Below, one piece after another: positions 37,389 to 46,515 of a stretch of DNA of 64,000 nt (position 1 is its first letter; every line of letters starts with the position of its first letter). Made by a program: the position numbers and the translations under genes. Under the pieces are notes generated by a model. That model was not told where the DNA came from. It worked only from the letters and a program-made list of their open reading frames with translations, and ran no database searches. The stretch covers positions 21,570 to 85,569 of the forward strand of contig NZ_PUIV01000014.1 of assembly GCF_003113265.1 (NCBI RefSeq), in the 5' to 3' direction. The stretch is from Methylosinus sporium (lineage in GTDB: Bacteria; Pseudomonadota; Alphaproteobacteria; Rhizobiales; Beijerinckiaceae).

Positions 37389-38868
37389 GGCGGGGCGGAG
37401 CGGCGCGCGTGTCGCCGCGCTCGCGGCTTCGCTGGCTTTCGGTCTTTCCGGCTGCGCCCAGCTCGAGCGGCAGGGCGAAATGCTCAATGGCGGAGCCGCG
37501 TCGCAAGCGCGATTGCCGCCGGCCGTGCCGCGCACCGTCGGCGGCGAGCAGCCCTCGACTGCCGAGCACAAGGATCTCGTCGCGCAATTCGGCGGCGAAT
37601 ATCGCTTTTTGTCGGCCGAGCGCTATCTCGACGAGATTTTGGTCAAGCTCGCGCAGGCGAGCGACACGCCGGGCCAGGCCGCCTATAAGGTGACGATCCT
37701 CAACACGCCGGTGGTGAACGCTTTTGCTCTGCCGAGCGGCAATCTCTATGTGACGCGCGGCCTTCTCGCCCTCGCCGGCGACGCCTCGGAGGCGGCCGCC
37801 GTGATGGCGCATGAGATCGCCCATGTGAGCGCGCGCCACAGCGCGCTTCGCGCCGAGCGCGAGCGTGAGGCGGAGGTCATCAGCCAGGCCGCGGCCGTCA
37901 TTCAGAGCAAGCAGAAGAGCGACGACGTGCGCGCCTCGCAGCGTCTGTCGTTCGCGAGCTTCTCGCGCCTACAGGAGCTGGAGGCGGACGCGATCGGCGT
38001 GCGCGTGGTGGCGCGCGCCGGCTTCGATCCGTATGGCGCCTCGCGCTTTCTCGCGGCGCTCGGCAAATCCGCGGAGCTGCGCGCCGTGCTGTACGGCAAG
38101 AAGAAAGCGCCCGACCTCGACATATTGGCGACGCATCCCTCGACGCCCGATCGCATCGCCAAGGCGGTGGCGGCGGCGCGGCAGATCAGCGCCCCCGGCG
38201 TCGGAACGCGTGATCGCGAGGGCTATCTCGCCGCGATCAACGGCCTCGCTTATGGCGACGATCCCAATGACGGCTTCGTGCGCGGCCGCAAATTCGCGCA
38301 TCCGCGGCTGCGCTTCACCTTCGTCGCGCCGGAAGGCTTTCTGCTCGAGAATTCGAGCGAGGCCGTCTTCGGCGTGAAGGAGGGCGACGACGAGGCGCTG
38401 CGGCTCGATCGCGTACGCGCGCCGGTCGGCAAGACGATCGAAGCCTATGTCGAATCCGGCTGGGTCGACGGGCTGTTGCGCTCGTCGATGAAGCGCATCG
38501 ACGTCAACGGATTGCCGGCGGTGGTCGCCAGCGCGCGCGCCGGTGAATGGAATTTCAAGCTCGCGGTCATTCAGATCGACGATGAATTCTATCGGCTGAT
38601 TTTCGCCGTGCGCGCGCTCGACGCGGAGGCGGAGCGACGTTTCGCCGCTTCCGTCGCCACATTCCGACGCTCGAGCTGGGAAGAGTCGCTCGATGTGCGC
38701 CCGCTGCGTCTCTCCATCGTGAGCGCGGGCGCAGAGGACACTGCGGAATCCATGGCGCAGCGCATGGTCGTTCCCAATCGTCCGCTCGAATATTTCCAAT
38801 TGCTGAACGGCCTCGAGCATGGTGGCCGTCTCACGCCGGGCGAGAGATATAAGCTCGTCGTCGAGTGA
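37294..38868 (+). CDS. M48-family lipoprotein metalloprotease (BepA/YfgC-like)
   Basis: 524 residues. The zinc site is VMAHEIAHVSARHS near residue 172 with the third ligand in LQELEADAIG near 228. A lipobox FGLSGCAQ near residue 52 marks a lipoprotein, so it acts in the periplasm, probably in outer-membrane protein quality control. The C-terminal part (about 300-524) is extra: a region related to cytosolic PsbP-like folds and a final LysM-like RLTPGERYKLVVE. The start is a TTG at 37294 with GAGG five bases before it; a TTG four codons later is the alternative. It overlaps the preceding gene, suggesting coupling. Confidence 0.88.
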   Translation: MTQLLDRAWSFSLRRRSSSSATNAPARSAGPEAGRSGARVAALAASLAFGLSGCAQLERQGEMLNGGAASQARLPPAVPRTVGGEQPSTAEHKDLVAQFGGEYRFLSAERYLDEILVKLAQASDTPGQAAYKVTILNTPVVNAFALPSGNLYVTRGLLALAGDASEAAAVMAHEIAHVSARHSALRAEREREAEVISQAAAVIQSKQKSDDVRASQRLSFASFSRLQELEADAIGVRVVARAGFDPYGASRFLAALGKSAELRAVLYGKKKAPDLDILATHPSTPDRIAKAVAAARQISAPGVGTRDREGYLAAINGLAYGDDPNDGFVRGRKFAHPRLRFTFVAPEGFLLENSSEAVFGVKEGDDEALRLDRVRAPVGKTIEAYVESGWVDGLLRSSMKRIDVNGLPAVVASARAGEWNFKLAVIQIDDEFYRLIFAVRALDAEAERRFAASVATFRRSSWEESLDVRPLRLSIVSAGAEDTAESMAQRMVVPNRPLEYFQLLNGLEHGGRLTPGERYKLVVE

Positions 38869-38998
38869 GAAACGCGCGTCCGCGATGGAACCGTCGCGCT
38901 TCGAAAATGTTGTAAGCCTTAGAATTCCCGGGGGGGCGGACAGGCAGGGCGCCGATCGCGCAGCCGCCGGTCGCGTGACCGTCTGGGAGTTCTCCTCA

Positions 38999-39055
38999 AT
39001 CGAGGCATCGTCGCAGCGCTTCTCATTCGATCGATCTTTCGATCGAAGCCTCGAT
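38999..39055 (+). promoter_or_regulatory. Strong hairpin in the leader of the sigma-factor gene
   Basis: ATCGAGGC (38999-39006) and TTCGATCG (39026-39033) together pair with the contiguous CGATCGAAGCCTCGAT (39040-39055): a 16-bp stem with a 6-base loop and a 19-base bulge on the 5' side. It ends 30 bases before the ATG at 39086. Position and strength suggest control of translation or transcription of the RpoH-like factor, possibly temperature-dependent (inference). Confidence 0.5.
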
Positions 39056-39085
39056 CGCGCGCGACAGCCACCCCGGAGAGCGAGA

Positions 39086-39952
<867 letters not shown>

Positions 39953-39974
39953 CGCGGCTCCGCCGGCTCGAAAG

Positions 39975-40010
39975 AAAAAACGCGGCCCCGTTCGGGGCCG
40001 CGTTTTTTCT
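39975..40010. terminator. Bidirectional intrinsic terminator
   Basis: AAAAAA, CGCGGCCCCG (39981-39990), loop TT, CGGGGCCGCG (39993-40002), TTTTTT. It serves the sigma-factor gene on the + strand and the CarD gene on the - strand. Confidence 0.95.
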
Positions 40011-40035
40011 TTTGCGTTCGAGATTGCGCGCGATG

Positions 40036-41805
40036 TCAGGCGGCGCGCTCTTCCACGTCGTCCTCTTCGCCCTCTTCGCCGGCGTCGTCACTGGCGTCGG
40101 CGTCATCGCCGCCCTTGGGACCGCCGCGGCGCGGGCCCTTCTGCAGGAAGGATTCGATCAGCTTGAGCGATTCCGAATCGATGAGCTTGCGCACTGCTGC
40201 GACCTCGCGCGCCATGCGGTCGAGCGCCGCCTCATAGAGCTGACGCTCCGAATAGGACTGCTCCGGCTGCGTGTCGGACCGATAGAGGTCTCGCACCACC
40301 TCGGCGATGGTGACGAGATCGCCCGAATTGATCTTGGCCTCATACTCCTGGGCGCGACGCGACCACATTGTGCGCTTGACGCGCGCGCGGCCGCTCAGCG
40401 TGGAGAGCGCCTTGTCGACGACCTCGTTCTCGGCCAGCTTGCGCATTCCCACGGCGGCGACCTTGCTGGTCGGCACCTTCAACGTCATCTTGTCCTTGAT
40501 GAAGCTGACGACGAACAGCTCGAGGCTGAAGCCGGCCACTTCCTGCGTCTCGATCGCGATGATCTGTCCGACGCCATGCGCCGGATAGACGATGAATTCG
40601 TTCGTCTTGAACCCGAGCTTCTGCGCCGATGTCTTCGCCTTCGCGGCGGGCGTCGGCGGTTTGATGGGGGCCGCAGCCGCGGCGCGCGCGGCGACGATGG
40701 CCTTGGGCGAAAGGGCCGAGCTCGCCGCTGCGCTCGTGGGAGCGGCGGGGGCTCTGGGCGCCGGCGAAGATTTGGCGTTGACCGCCTTTCCTTGTGTCTG
40801 TTTTGGCACTGGAATGGTTTCGCTCGAAGCTGGAGTTGAAACGGCCGCCGTCGCATTCCCCCCGCTCGCGCCCGCATCGGGGGCGGCGCTCGGAGAGACG
40901 ACGTCGGAGTGCTCGATATCGATATTGGTCGCGCTCTGGCGCAAGGGCGTGGTGATTCTCGTCTCCCCGGTTACGCCGGCCGCAACGGCGATTGAAGTCT
41001 GATGCGTCTGCGGAGCCTCCGAGGAGGTCTGCGGGCGGATGGTCTCGACACGCGTCGCTTCGACGCTCGGCGCGGTCTTTTGGGTCGCCTCGATCTCGAT
41101 GCGGCGCTCCGTCGCGCACGCAACCTCGCCGCTGCGCTTGGCTTCGCTGCTGCGGGTGGCGCTGGCGCGCGCCCGCGCCGGCGCTTCGGCGACGGCGGCC
41201 TTGGCGACCGCGATCTTGGCGATGGCCGCCTTGGCGATGGTGGTCTTGGCCGAAGCCGCGGTCTTGGCGCTATTCTGGGTCACTTCGGCGGCGGTCTTGG
41301 CGCTTCGCGCCGCGATGGATTTCGCCGCTCCAGACCGAGCCGCGCTGGCTTTGGCGGCGGTCTTGGCGGCGGCGCGCGTCCGAGAGGAGGCGGTTTTCTG
41401 CGTTCTGGCGGAGCCGCGCTCGGCGCTCGCCGCCGAGCGACCCCCAGAAGACTTGCGGCCGGCCGAAGGCGCGGCTCCTGCGCCGACGCTCGTCCGCGCG
41501 GGTTTGGCGGCTGTCTTCCCCGCCGCGGCGGCTGTACGCGCGCTCGTTTTCGCGGTCTTGGCGGCCGCGGTCTTGGCGGAAACGCTCTTTCCCGAAGCCG
41601 TCTTTCCCGAAGCCGTCTTGCCCGAAGTAGTCTTGGTGGAAGCCGTGGTCTTCGACGTCTTGCCTGCGGCGGTCGCGCTAGCCGACCTTTGGGTCCGCGT
41701 CTCGGAAGCTGCGGCCGTCCGCGCCGTTTTGCCCTCAGCGCCGCGTCGCGCTCCGGCGACGGACGCCTTGCGATTCTTTGCGGTCTTCTTGCTGGACGAG
41801 GGCAT
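40036..41805 (-). CDS. CarD-family transcription regulator with a long histone-H1-like N-terminal tail
   Basis: 589 residues. The C-terminal third is a normal CarD/CdnL protein that binds the RNA polymerase beta subunit and stabilises promoter open complexes: RID-like domain at about 396-455 (KLGFKTNEFIVYPAHGVGQI), helical DNA-binding region to about 555, then an acidic tip. The first roughly 395 residues are low-complexity Lys/Ala/Ser/Thr/Arg repeats (SGKTASGKTASGK, AAKTAKTSARTAAAAGKTAAK, IAKAAIAKIAVAKAAVAEA), like histone H1 or AlgP tails, grading into an Ala/Pro linker. Alphaproteobacterial CarD is normally below 200 residues. The frame is unbroken and starts at ATG 41805 with a GGAG-type site. 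Neighbour fdxA is the usual one. Confidence 0.9.
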   Translation of the reverse strand: MPSSSKKTAKNRKASVAGARRGAEGKTARTAAASETRTQRSASATAAGKTSKTTASTKTTSGKTASGKTASGKSVSAKTAAAKTAKTSARTAAAAGKTAAKPARTSVGAGAAPSAGRKSSGGRSAASAERGSARTQKTASSRTRAAAKTAAKASAARSGAAKSIAARSAKTAAEVTQNSAKTAASAKTTIAKAAIAKIAVAKAAVAEAPARARASATRSSEAKRSGEVACATERRIEIEATQKTAPSVEATRVETIRPQTSSEAPQTHQTSIAVAAGVTGETRITTPLRQSATNIDIEHSDVVSPSAAPDAGASGGNATAAVSTPASSETIPVPKQTQGKAVNAKSSPAPRAPAAPTSAAASSALSPKAIVAARAAAAAPIKPPTPAAKAKTSAQKLGFKTNEFIVYPAHGVGQIIAIETQEVAGFSLELFVVSFIKDKMTLKVPTSKVAAVGMRKLAENEVVDKALSTLSGRARVKRTMWSRRAQEYEAKINSGDLVTIAEVVRDLYRSDTQPEQSYSERQLYEAALDRMAREVAAVRKLIDSESLKLIESFLQKGPRRGGPKGGDDADASDDAGEEGEEDDVEERAA

Positions 41806-42198
41806 ACGCGGATACTCCTTCTATTGTCCCGCTGTGGAGACGGGACGAAGCCTCGTGACCGAAGGGGCTCATTGCGCCCCGGCCAGGATAGCGCCAATGA
41901 TCGCGCATGGTTCGGCTGGCGAAAGTCCGACGCTTCACAATATAGAGCCGACGCTGGCGGGCGCATCGCCGCCATCTTTGCCCATTCTCGACGTCGCGGG
42001 TTTATCTCCGATCGGGGCGCCGCGACGTTCGAGCCCTGCGCGCCCGAAAGTTAAGTCTTAATGTTCTGTATATCATGTGGTACGGCAGAAATCAAAGGAA
42101 AGGCGTCGGCGCCTTTCCGCATGGTTACGATCGGCCGGGGAGCAGCCGTTGAATCTCTTAACGATTTCGACGGCGCGGAGGTTGTGGACGGCGCGGCG
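41806..42198. other. Intergenic region between fdxA and carD
   Basis: 393 bases without a gene. It contains the probable fdxA terminator (42097-42118) and, between about 41930 and 42075, a moderately AT-rich stretch likely to hold the carD promoter. Nothing resembling a small RNA or ORF with coding character was seen; open frames on the + strand are antisense shadows running out of carD. Confidence 0.45.
42097..42118 (-). terminator. Probable fdxA terminator
   Basis: GGAAAGGCG (42097-42105), a 4-base loop, CGCCTTTCC (42110-42118); on the - strand it is followed by TTTGATTT. It lies about 80 bases beyond the fdxA stop. Confidence 0.65.
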
Positions 42199-42537
42199 TC
42201 AGTCGCCTTCGCCGGGCTCGGGCGAGAAATGCGCCTCCAGCTTGCCGGGCTTGCCGTCCCATTCCTTGGCGTCGGCCGGCGGCTCGCGCTTGACCGTGAC
42301 ATTGGGCCAAGTCTGAGCGTATTCGGCGTTCAGCGCCATCCATTTCTCGAGGTCCGGCTCGGTGTCGGGCTTGATCGCCTCGGCCGGGCATTCGGGCTCG
42401 CACACGCCGCAGTCGATACATTCGTCCGGATGGATCACCAGCATGTTGGCGCCTTCGTAGAAGCAGTCCACGGGACAGACTTCGACGCAATCCATATATT
42501 TGCACTTGATACAGTTTTCCGTGACGACATAAGGCAT
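42199..42537 (-). CDS. fdxA: Seven-iron ferredoxin FdxA
   Basis: 112-residue electron carrier with one [3Fe-4S] and one [4Fe-4S] cluster. Ligands: [18 protein letters not shown] (with the first cluster's spacing) near residue 9 and [15 protein letters not shown] near residue 40. The C-terminal extension rich in acidic residues matches the alphaproteobacterial FdxA type. The ATG at 42537 (MPYVVTENC) has GAGGA upstream; a 17-residue extension is rejected. It precedes carD in the same direction, a conserved pair. Confidence 0.95.
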   Translation of the reverse strand: MPYVVTENCIKCKYMDCVEVCPVDCFYEGANMLVIHPDECIDCGVCEPECPAEAIKPDTEPDLEKWMALNAEYAQTWPNVTVKREPPADAKEWDGKPGKLEAHFSPEPGEGD

Positions 42538-42650
42538 GGGGGGTCCTCGATCCGCGGGCTTGCTAGCGTTTTTGAGAATGGGTTGCAAGCGGCCTCCCGG
42601 CCCGCGCGGCGCGCATGATATCCTGCGAGGCGTTGGAAGGGAATCAGTCT

Positions 42651-43484
42651 ATGGCGGAAATCGAATCGGCGCCCGAGGGCGCCACGGCCTTGCCGGGGGC
42701 GCGTTGCTTGACGGCGCGGGCGTTGCTGCTCGGCGAGCGAATCGACACGGGCGGGCTCGAGCGCGCCGATCTCGTCTCCACCTCGCCGCTCGCCTTTCCG
42801 GCGGGGCAGGCGGGCTTCGTCGTGCTCTACCGATTCGGCGTCGCCGTGCTGTTCGGCCTGTCGCCGCTCGAGGAGGACGAGACGCTCGCCAAGGTCGGCG
42901 CCCGTGTCGCCGGCGCCGCCACGCGTCGCGACGACGAGACATTGGTGCTCGAGATCACGCCCGACAGCGACGACAAGACGCTCGCCAATGGCCGTCTCGC
43001 GATCCGCGACGCCTCCGGCGAGCGGCTGCTGGTGGTGGCGGATGCTCTGGCCAAGAGCGTGGCGCTCGCCCGCGACGAGCGGCGCGTCAACGCCGTCTTC
43101 GACACGATCGAGCCTTTCGCCGCCGATCTCGCCAGCAAGGGGCGTCCGCCATGGCGCCGCCGCGCCATGCTCGAGCTCATCGGCCAGACGCTGCTGGTGC
43201 AGCATCGCGTCTCCGGCCGCGTGGCCGTGGAGGACAAGCCAGACGTGCTCTGGGACCGGCCCGATCTGGAGCGTCTCTACACGAGGCTCGAGGACGAATA
43301 TGAGCTCGAGGCGCGCAGTCACACGCTGAAGACCAAGATCGAGGTCATTGGCGAGACGGCCCGCATTCTGACCGAGATCATCGACGTCGATCGCGCGGTG
43401 CGGCTGGAGGCGACGATCATTGTGCTGATCCTCGCGGAAATCCTGCTCACTCTGTTCCAGATCTTCGTGCAGCGGGCGCATTGA
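42651..43484 (+). CDS. RMD1 family (DUF155) membrane protein
   Basis: 277 residues. The DUF155 core (about 15-190) includes FVVLYRFGVAVLFGLSPLEED near residue 60 and IRDASGERLLVVADALAKSVAL; then a helical part ELEARSHTLKTKIEVIGETARILTEIIDVDR and a single C-terminal transmembrane helix (VLILAEILLTLFQIF). Related to yeast Rmd1, which acts in mitochondrial ribosome anchoring; the bacterial role is unknown. ATG 42651 is preceded by GGAAGGG. It diverges from fdxA. Confidence 0.85.
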   Translation: MAEIESAPEGATALPGARCLTARALLLGERIDTGGLERADLVSTSPLAFPAGQAGFVVLYRFGVAVLFGLSPLEEDETLAKVGARVAGAATRRDDETLVLEITPDSDDKTLANGRLAIRDASGERLLVVADALAKSVALARDERRVNAVFDTIEPFAADLASKGRPPWRRRAMLELIGQTLLVQHRVSGRVAVEDKPDVLWDRPDLERLYTRLEDEYELEARSHTLKTKIEVIGETARILTEIIDVDRAVRLEATIIVLILAEILLTLFQIFVQRAH

Positions 43485-43509
43485 GAGCACTCATGCCGGA
43501 GGCGCGCGC

Positions 43510-44673
43510 GTGACCTTCGGCCAGCTCTCCATTCTGGCCGCGGCTCTGTTTCTGGTCGGCTCGGCGGAGGTGGTCGCCGGGCCGCTGATGACCGCGATGG
43601 CCCCGGATTTCGGCGTCGCGCCGGCCGCCATCGCCTATCTGCCGGCGGCCTATGGCCTCGCCTATGCCGGCTTCGCCATTATCGCCGGGCCTTTGTCCGA
43701 TCGCTTCGGCCGCAAGCGGCCGCTGCAGGCAGGGCTGCTCGGCTTCGCGCTGTTCAGCGCCGGGCTGGCCAATTCCTCCAATCTCTCCGTGGCCATAGCG
43801 CTCAGCGGCCTCGCCGGCCTCTGCGGCGCTTTCGTGCAGCCCAATTCCCTGTCCTTCGTCGCTGATTCCTCTTCGCCGGAGGAGGTCGACGTCCGCACGG
43901 CGCGCGTTTTTATCGGGCTGATGTCGGCCTTCGTCGTCACGCCCTCCATCGCCGGATGGATCGCCGATCGTTTCGGCTGGCGCTACGCCTATTATCTTCT
44001 GGCGCTGCTGGCGGCGCTCGCCTTTGTGGCGGTCTCGGCGGCCTTTCGGCCCGGCCGCTCGCATGGCGGCGGGGTCGTCTCCTTCGTCGCCACCCATAGG
44101 GGCGCTCTGGCGACGCCCGGCGTCCTGCGACGGCTGGCGGCGAGCTATTTCTGGCTGGGCTCGGTGGCGGGCTTCGGCGTCGTCGTCGCGGATGTCGCGG
44201 CGCGCAAGCTGGCGCTCTCGCCCACCGACGCCGGCCTATTGGCGGGCTTTTTCGGCCTCGTCACCATCGCCGGCAATCTCGCCGGGCCTCTCGTGCGCAG
44301 GCTTCTCTCCTATAGGGCGCTGCCCATCGCCTGCCTCGCCGCCTCGGCCGGCGTTTTCGCTTTCGCCCTGCCGGCCGGCTCGGTCGCGCAGCTCGCGCTC
44401 ATCGGACTGCCCTGGGCATTCGGCTATGGCTGCGGCGGGCCGCTGCATCACGCCCGGCTCAGCGGAATGTCGGCGCAGTTTCGCGGCACGATCAATTCCT
44501 ATCACGCGAGCCTGCTCAACCTCGGCATTTTCTCGACGTCCTTCCTGTTCGGCGCGCTGGCGCCGAGCGGGCTCGGGGCCTTTTTCGCGCTGATCGGCGG
44601 AATATCGCTGATCGGCGCGACGCTGCTCGTCGTCGCCAATCTCGCCGAGCGCCGCGCGCCTACCAGCCGTTGA
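43510..44673 (+). CDS. Major facilitator superfamily transporter
   Basis: 387-residue inner-membrane transporter with twelve helices. The MFS motif A-like loop GPLSDRFGRKRPLQAGLLGF near residue 60 identifies the superfamily; LSGMSAQFRGTINSYHASLLN near residue 318 is typical of drug/metabolite exporters. The substrate cannot be inferred. Start is GTG (43510). It follows the RMD1 gene by 25 bases, and its end overlaps miaA by 14 bases on the other strand. Confidence 0.88.
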   Translation: MTFGQLSILAAALFLVGSAEVVAGPLMTAMAPDFGVAPAAIAYLPAAYGLAYAGFAIIAGPLSDRFGRKRPLQAGLLGFALFSAGLANSSNLSVAIALSGLAGLCGAFVQPNSLSFVADSSSPEEVDVRTARVFIGLMSAFVVTPSIAGWIADRFGWRYAYYLLALLAALAFVAVSAAFRPGRSHGGGVVSFVATHRGALATPGVLRRLAASYFWLGSVAGFGVVVADVAARKLALSPTDAGLLAGFFGLVTIAGNLAGPLVRRLLSYRALPIACLAASAGVFAFALPAGSVAQLALIGLPWAFGYGCGGPLHHARLSGMSAQFRGTINSYHASLLNLGIFSTSFLFGALAPSGLGAFFALIGGISLIGATLLVVANLAERRAPTSR

Positions 44674-45583
44674 AACGCGCCGCCTCTTCGACGGCCGCGT
44701 CCGTCTCTCCGGGCGCGATCCAGCGGAACGACGGCAGCTGGTGGCGCGCGAAGGTGAATTGCCGTTTCGAATAATGACGCGTGTCGAGCTTGCCCTGCAA
44801 TGCCGCCTCCTCGAGCGTCAGCTCGCCGCGCAAATAGCGCAGCAGATGCGGCGCCCCATGCGCGCGCATGGCCGGCAGAGCGGGGTCGAGACCGCGCGCG
44901 CCCATCGCCTCCACCTCCGCGAGCGCGCCTTCGCGCAGCATATCGTCGAAGCGCGCGTCTATGCGCCGATAAAGCTCCTCGCGCTCCGGCGCGAGGAAGA
45001 AGGCGAGGCATTGCGACGGATCGAGCAGCGAGGCCATGCGCGCTCCCTGGAAGGAGGCGAGCGGCTTTCCGGTCGCCTCGAGCACTTCCAGCGCGCGCAA
45101 TATGCGCTGCGGATCTGAGGGCCGAAGCTTCGCCGCGGTCTCGGGATCGCGCTCCGACAGCCGTGCGTGAAGATATTCCGGCGCTCGGCCTTCCGCCTCG
45201 GCGCGGATTTTCTCGCGAATCTCGGGCGGGACTTGCGGAATGTCCGAGAGGCCGTAGAGCGCGGCCTTGTAATACATGCCCGTTCCGCCGGCGACGACAG
45301 GCGTGACGCCCTCCTGCGCCAGCTTTTCGAGCAGCAGGCGAAAATCCTCGAGCCAGCGGCCGACGGAATAATTCACGGCGGCGTCGACATGGCCGAACAG
45401 CTCATGGCGGACGCTGCGCTCTTCCTCCAACGTCGGGCGCGCGGTCAAAATGCGCAGGTCGCGATAGACCTGCATCGAATCGGCGTTGACCACGGCGCCG
45501 CCGATGCGGCGCGCCACGGCGAGCGCGAGAGCGGACTTGCCGCTCGCCGTCGGGCCTGCGATGAGAATGGCGCGTCTCGTCAT
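44660..45583 (-). CDS. miaA: tRNA dimethylallyltransferase
   Basis: 307-residue enzyme adding a dimethylallyl group to A37 of tRNAs reading U-initial codons. P-loop LIAGPTASGKSALAL at the N terminus, NADSMQVYRDLRILTARP near residue 30, VAGGTGMYYKAALYGL near 90, and KRQFTFARHQLPSFRWI near the end. The ATG at 45583 (MTRRAILI) is preferred to an upstream extension. Divergent from serB with 29 bases between starts, the normal alphaproteobacterial layout. Confidence 0.95.
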   Translation of the reverse strand: MTRRAILIAGPTASGKSALALAVARRIGGAVVNADSMQVYRDLRILTARPTLEEERSVRHELFGHVDAAVNYSVGRWLEDFRLLLEKLAQEGVTPVVAGGTGMYYKAALYGLSDIPQVPPEIREKIRAEAEGRAPEYLHARLSERDPETAAKLRPSDPQRILRALEVLEATGKPLASFQGARMASLLDPSQCLAFFLAPEREELYRRIDARFDDMLREGALAEVEAMGARGLDPALPAMRAHGAPHLLRYLRGELTLEEAALQGKLDTRHYSKRQFTFARHQLPSFRWIAPGETDAAVEEAARFNGW

Positions 45584-45612
45584 CGGCCCTTCGCAACGAC
45601 AAAACGAGCGAA

Positions 45613-46512
45613 ATGTCAAAAGCCTCTGTCGAACATGTCGCGACTTTCATCGCCGGCGCCAGCGGCCCGCCGCTGACGGCCGAGGCCGTGCGCGCCTTTG
45701 CGCCCCCCGGCGCGCTGGATTGGCTGGAGAACGGCGTCGCCTGCGATGTCGCTTTTCCGCTCGCGCCAGAGGCGCTGCCGGATTTGCGTCTCGCGCTTCA
45801 GGCCGCTGCGAGCGCAGCCGGCGCCGATGTGATCGTTCAGCCGAAGGCCGGTCGGCGCAAGCGTCTCCTCGTCGCCGATATGGATTCGACCATGATCGGC
45901 CAGGAATGCGTCGACGAGCTGGCCGAATTCGCCGGCATTCGCGAGCGCATCGCGAAGATCACCGAACGCGCCATGCGCGGCGAGCTGGAGTTCGAGCCGG
46001 CGCTGCGCGAGCGGGTCGCTCTGCTCGCGGGCCTGCCGGTCTCGATCATCGAGACGATATTCGCCGAGCGCATCAGCTTCACGCCGGGCGCGCGGCGGCT
46101 GATCGCGACCATGCGCGCCAATGGCGCTTATACGGCGCTCGTCTCGGGCGGCTTCACCCCATTCGCCGAGCGCATCGCCGCCGGCCTCGGCTTTCATGAG
46201 GCGCGCGCCAATCGGCTGGAGACGCGCGAGGGGCGCATCACCGGAATCGTCTTGCCGCCGATCGCCGGCGCGGCGGCCAAGCGCGAGGCGCTCGACGAAT
46301 TGCGCGAGACGCTGGCGCTGCCGGCGGAGGCGACGCTCGCGGTCGGCGACGGCGCCAATGATCTCGACATGCTCGCGGCGGCCGGCCTCGGCGTCGCCTA
46401 TCACGCCAAGCCGAAAGTGGCGGAGGTCGCGGCCGCTCGCGTCGATCGCGCCGATCTTTCGGCGCTGCTCTTCGCGCAGGGCTATCGGTGGGAGGATTTC
46501 GTCGAGGGTTGA
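45613..46512 (+). CDS. serB: Phosphoserine phosphatase
   Basis: 299-residue HAD-superfamily enzyme completing serine synthesis. HAD motif I VADMDSTMIGQECVDELAE near residue 94, motif II LVSGGFTPFAERIA near 185, motif III/IV VGDGANDLDMLAAAGLGVAYHAKP near 250. The N-terminal 85 residues form the ACT-like region of the long SerB type. Divergent from miaA; its stop is three bases from the stop of the convergent membrane-protein gene. Confidence 0.95.
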   Translation: MSKASVEHVATFIAGASGPPLTAEAVRAFAPPGALDWLENGVACDVAFPLAPEALPDLRLALQAAASAAGADVIVQPKAGRRKRLLVADMDSTMIGQECVDELAEFAGIRERIAKITERAMRGELEFEPALRERVALLAGLPVSIIETIFAERISFTPGARRLIATMRANGAYTALVSGGFTPFAERIAAGLGFHEARANRLETREGRITGIVLPPIAGAAAKREALDELRETLALPAEATLAVGDGANDLDMLAAAGLGVAYHAKPKVAEVAAARVDRADLSALLFAQGYRWEDFVEG

Positions 46513-46515
46513 GCG

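Noticed and set aside
38819..39085. 89-residue extension of the sigma factor
   Set aside because: Would overlap the M48 protease gene and run through the leader hairpin; region 1 of RpoH starts at MAYLPGVG.
40621..41805. CarD tail considered as a frameshift or assembly artefact
   Set aside because: The frame stays open with consistent Lys/Ala/Ser/Thr composition over the whole tract and begins with a good start; an artefact would break the pattern. Repeat collapse or expansion cannot be excluded.
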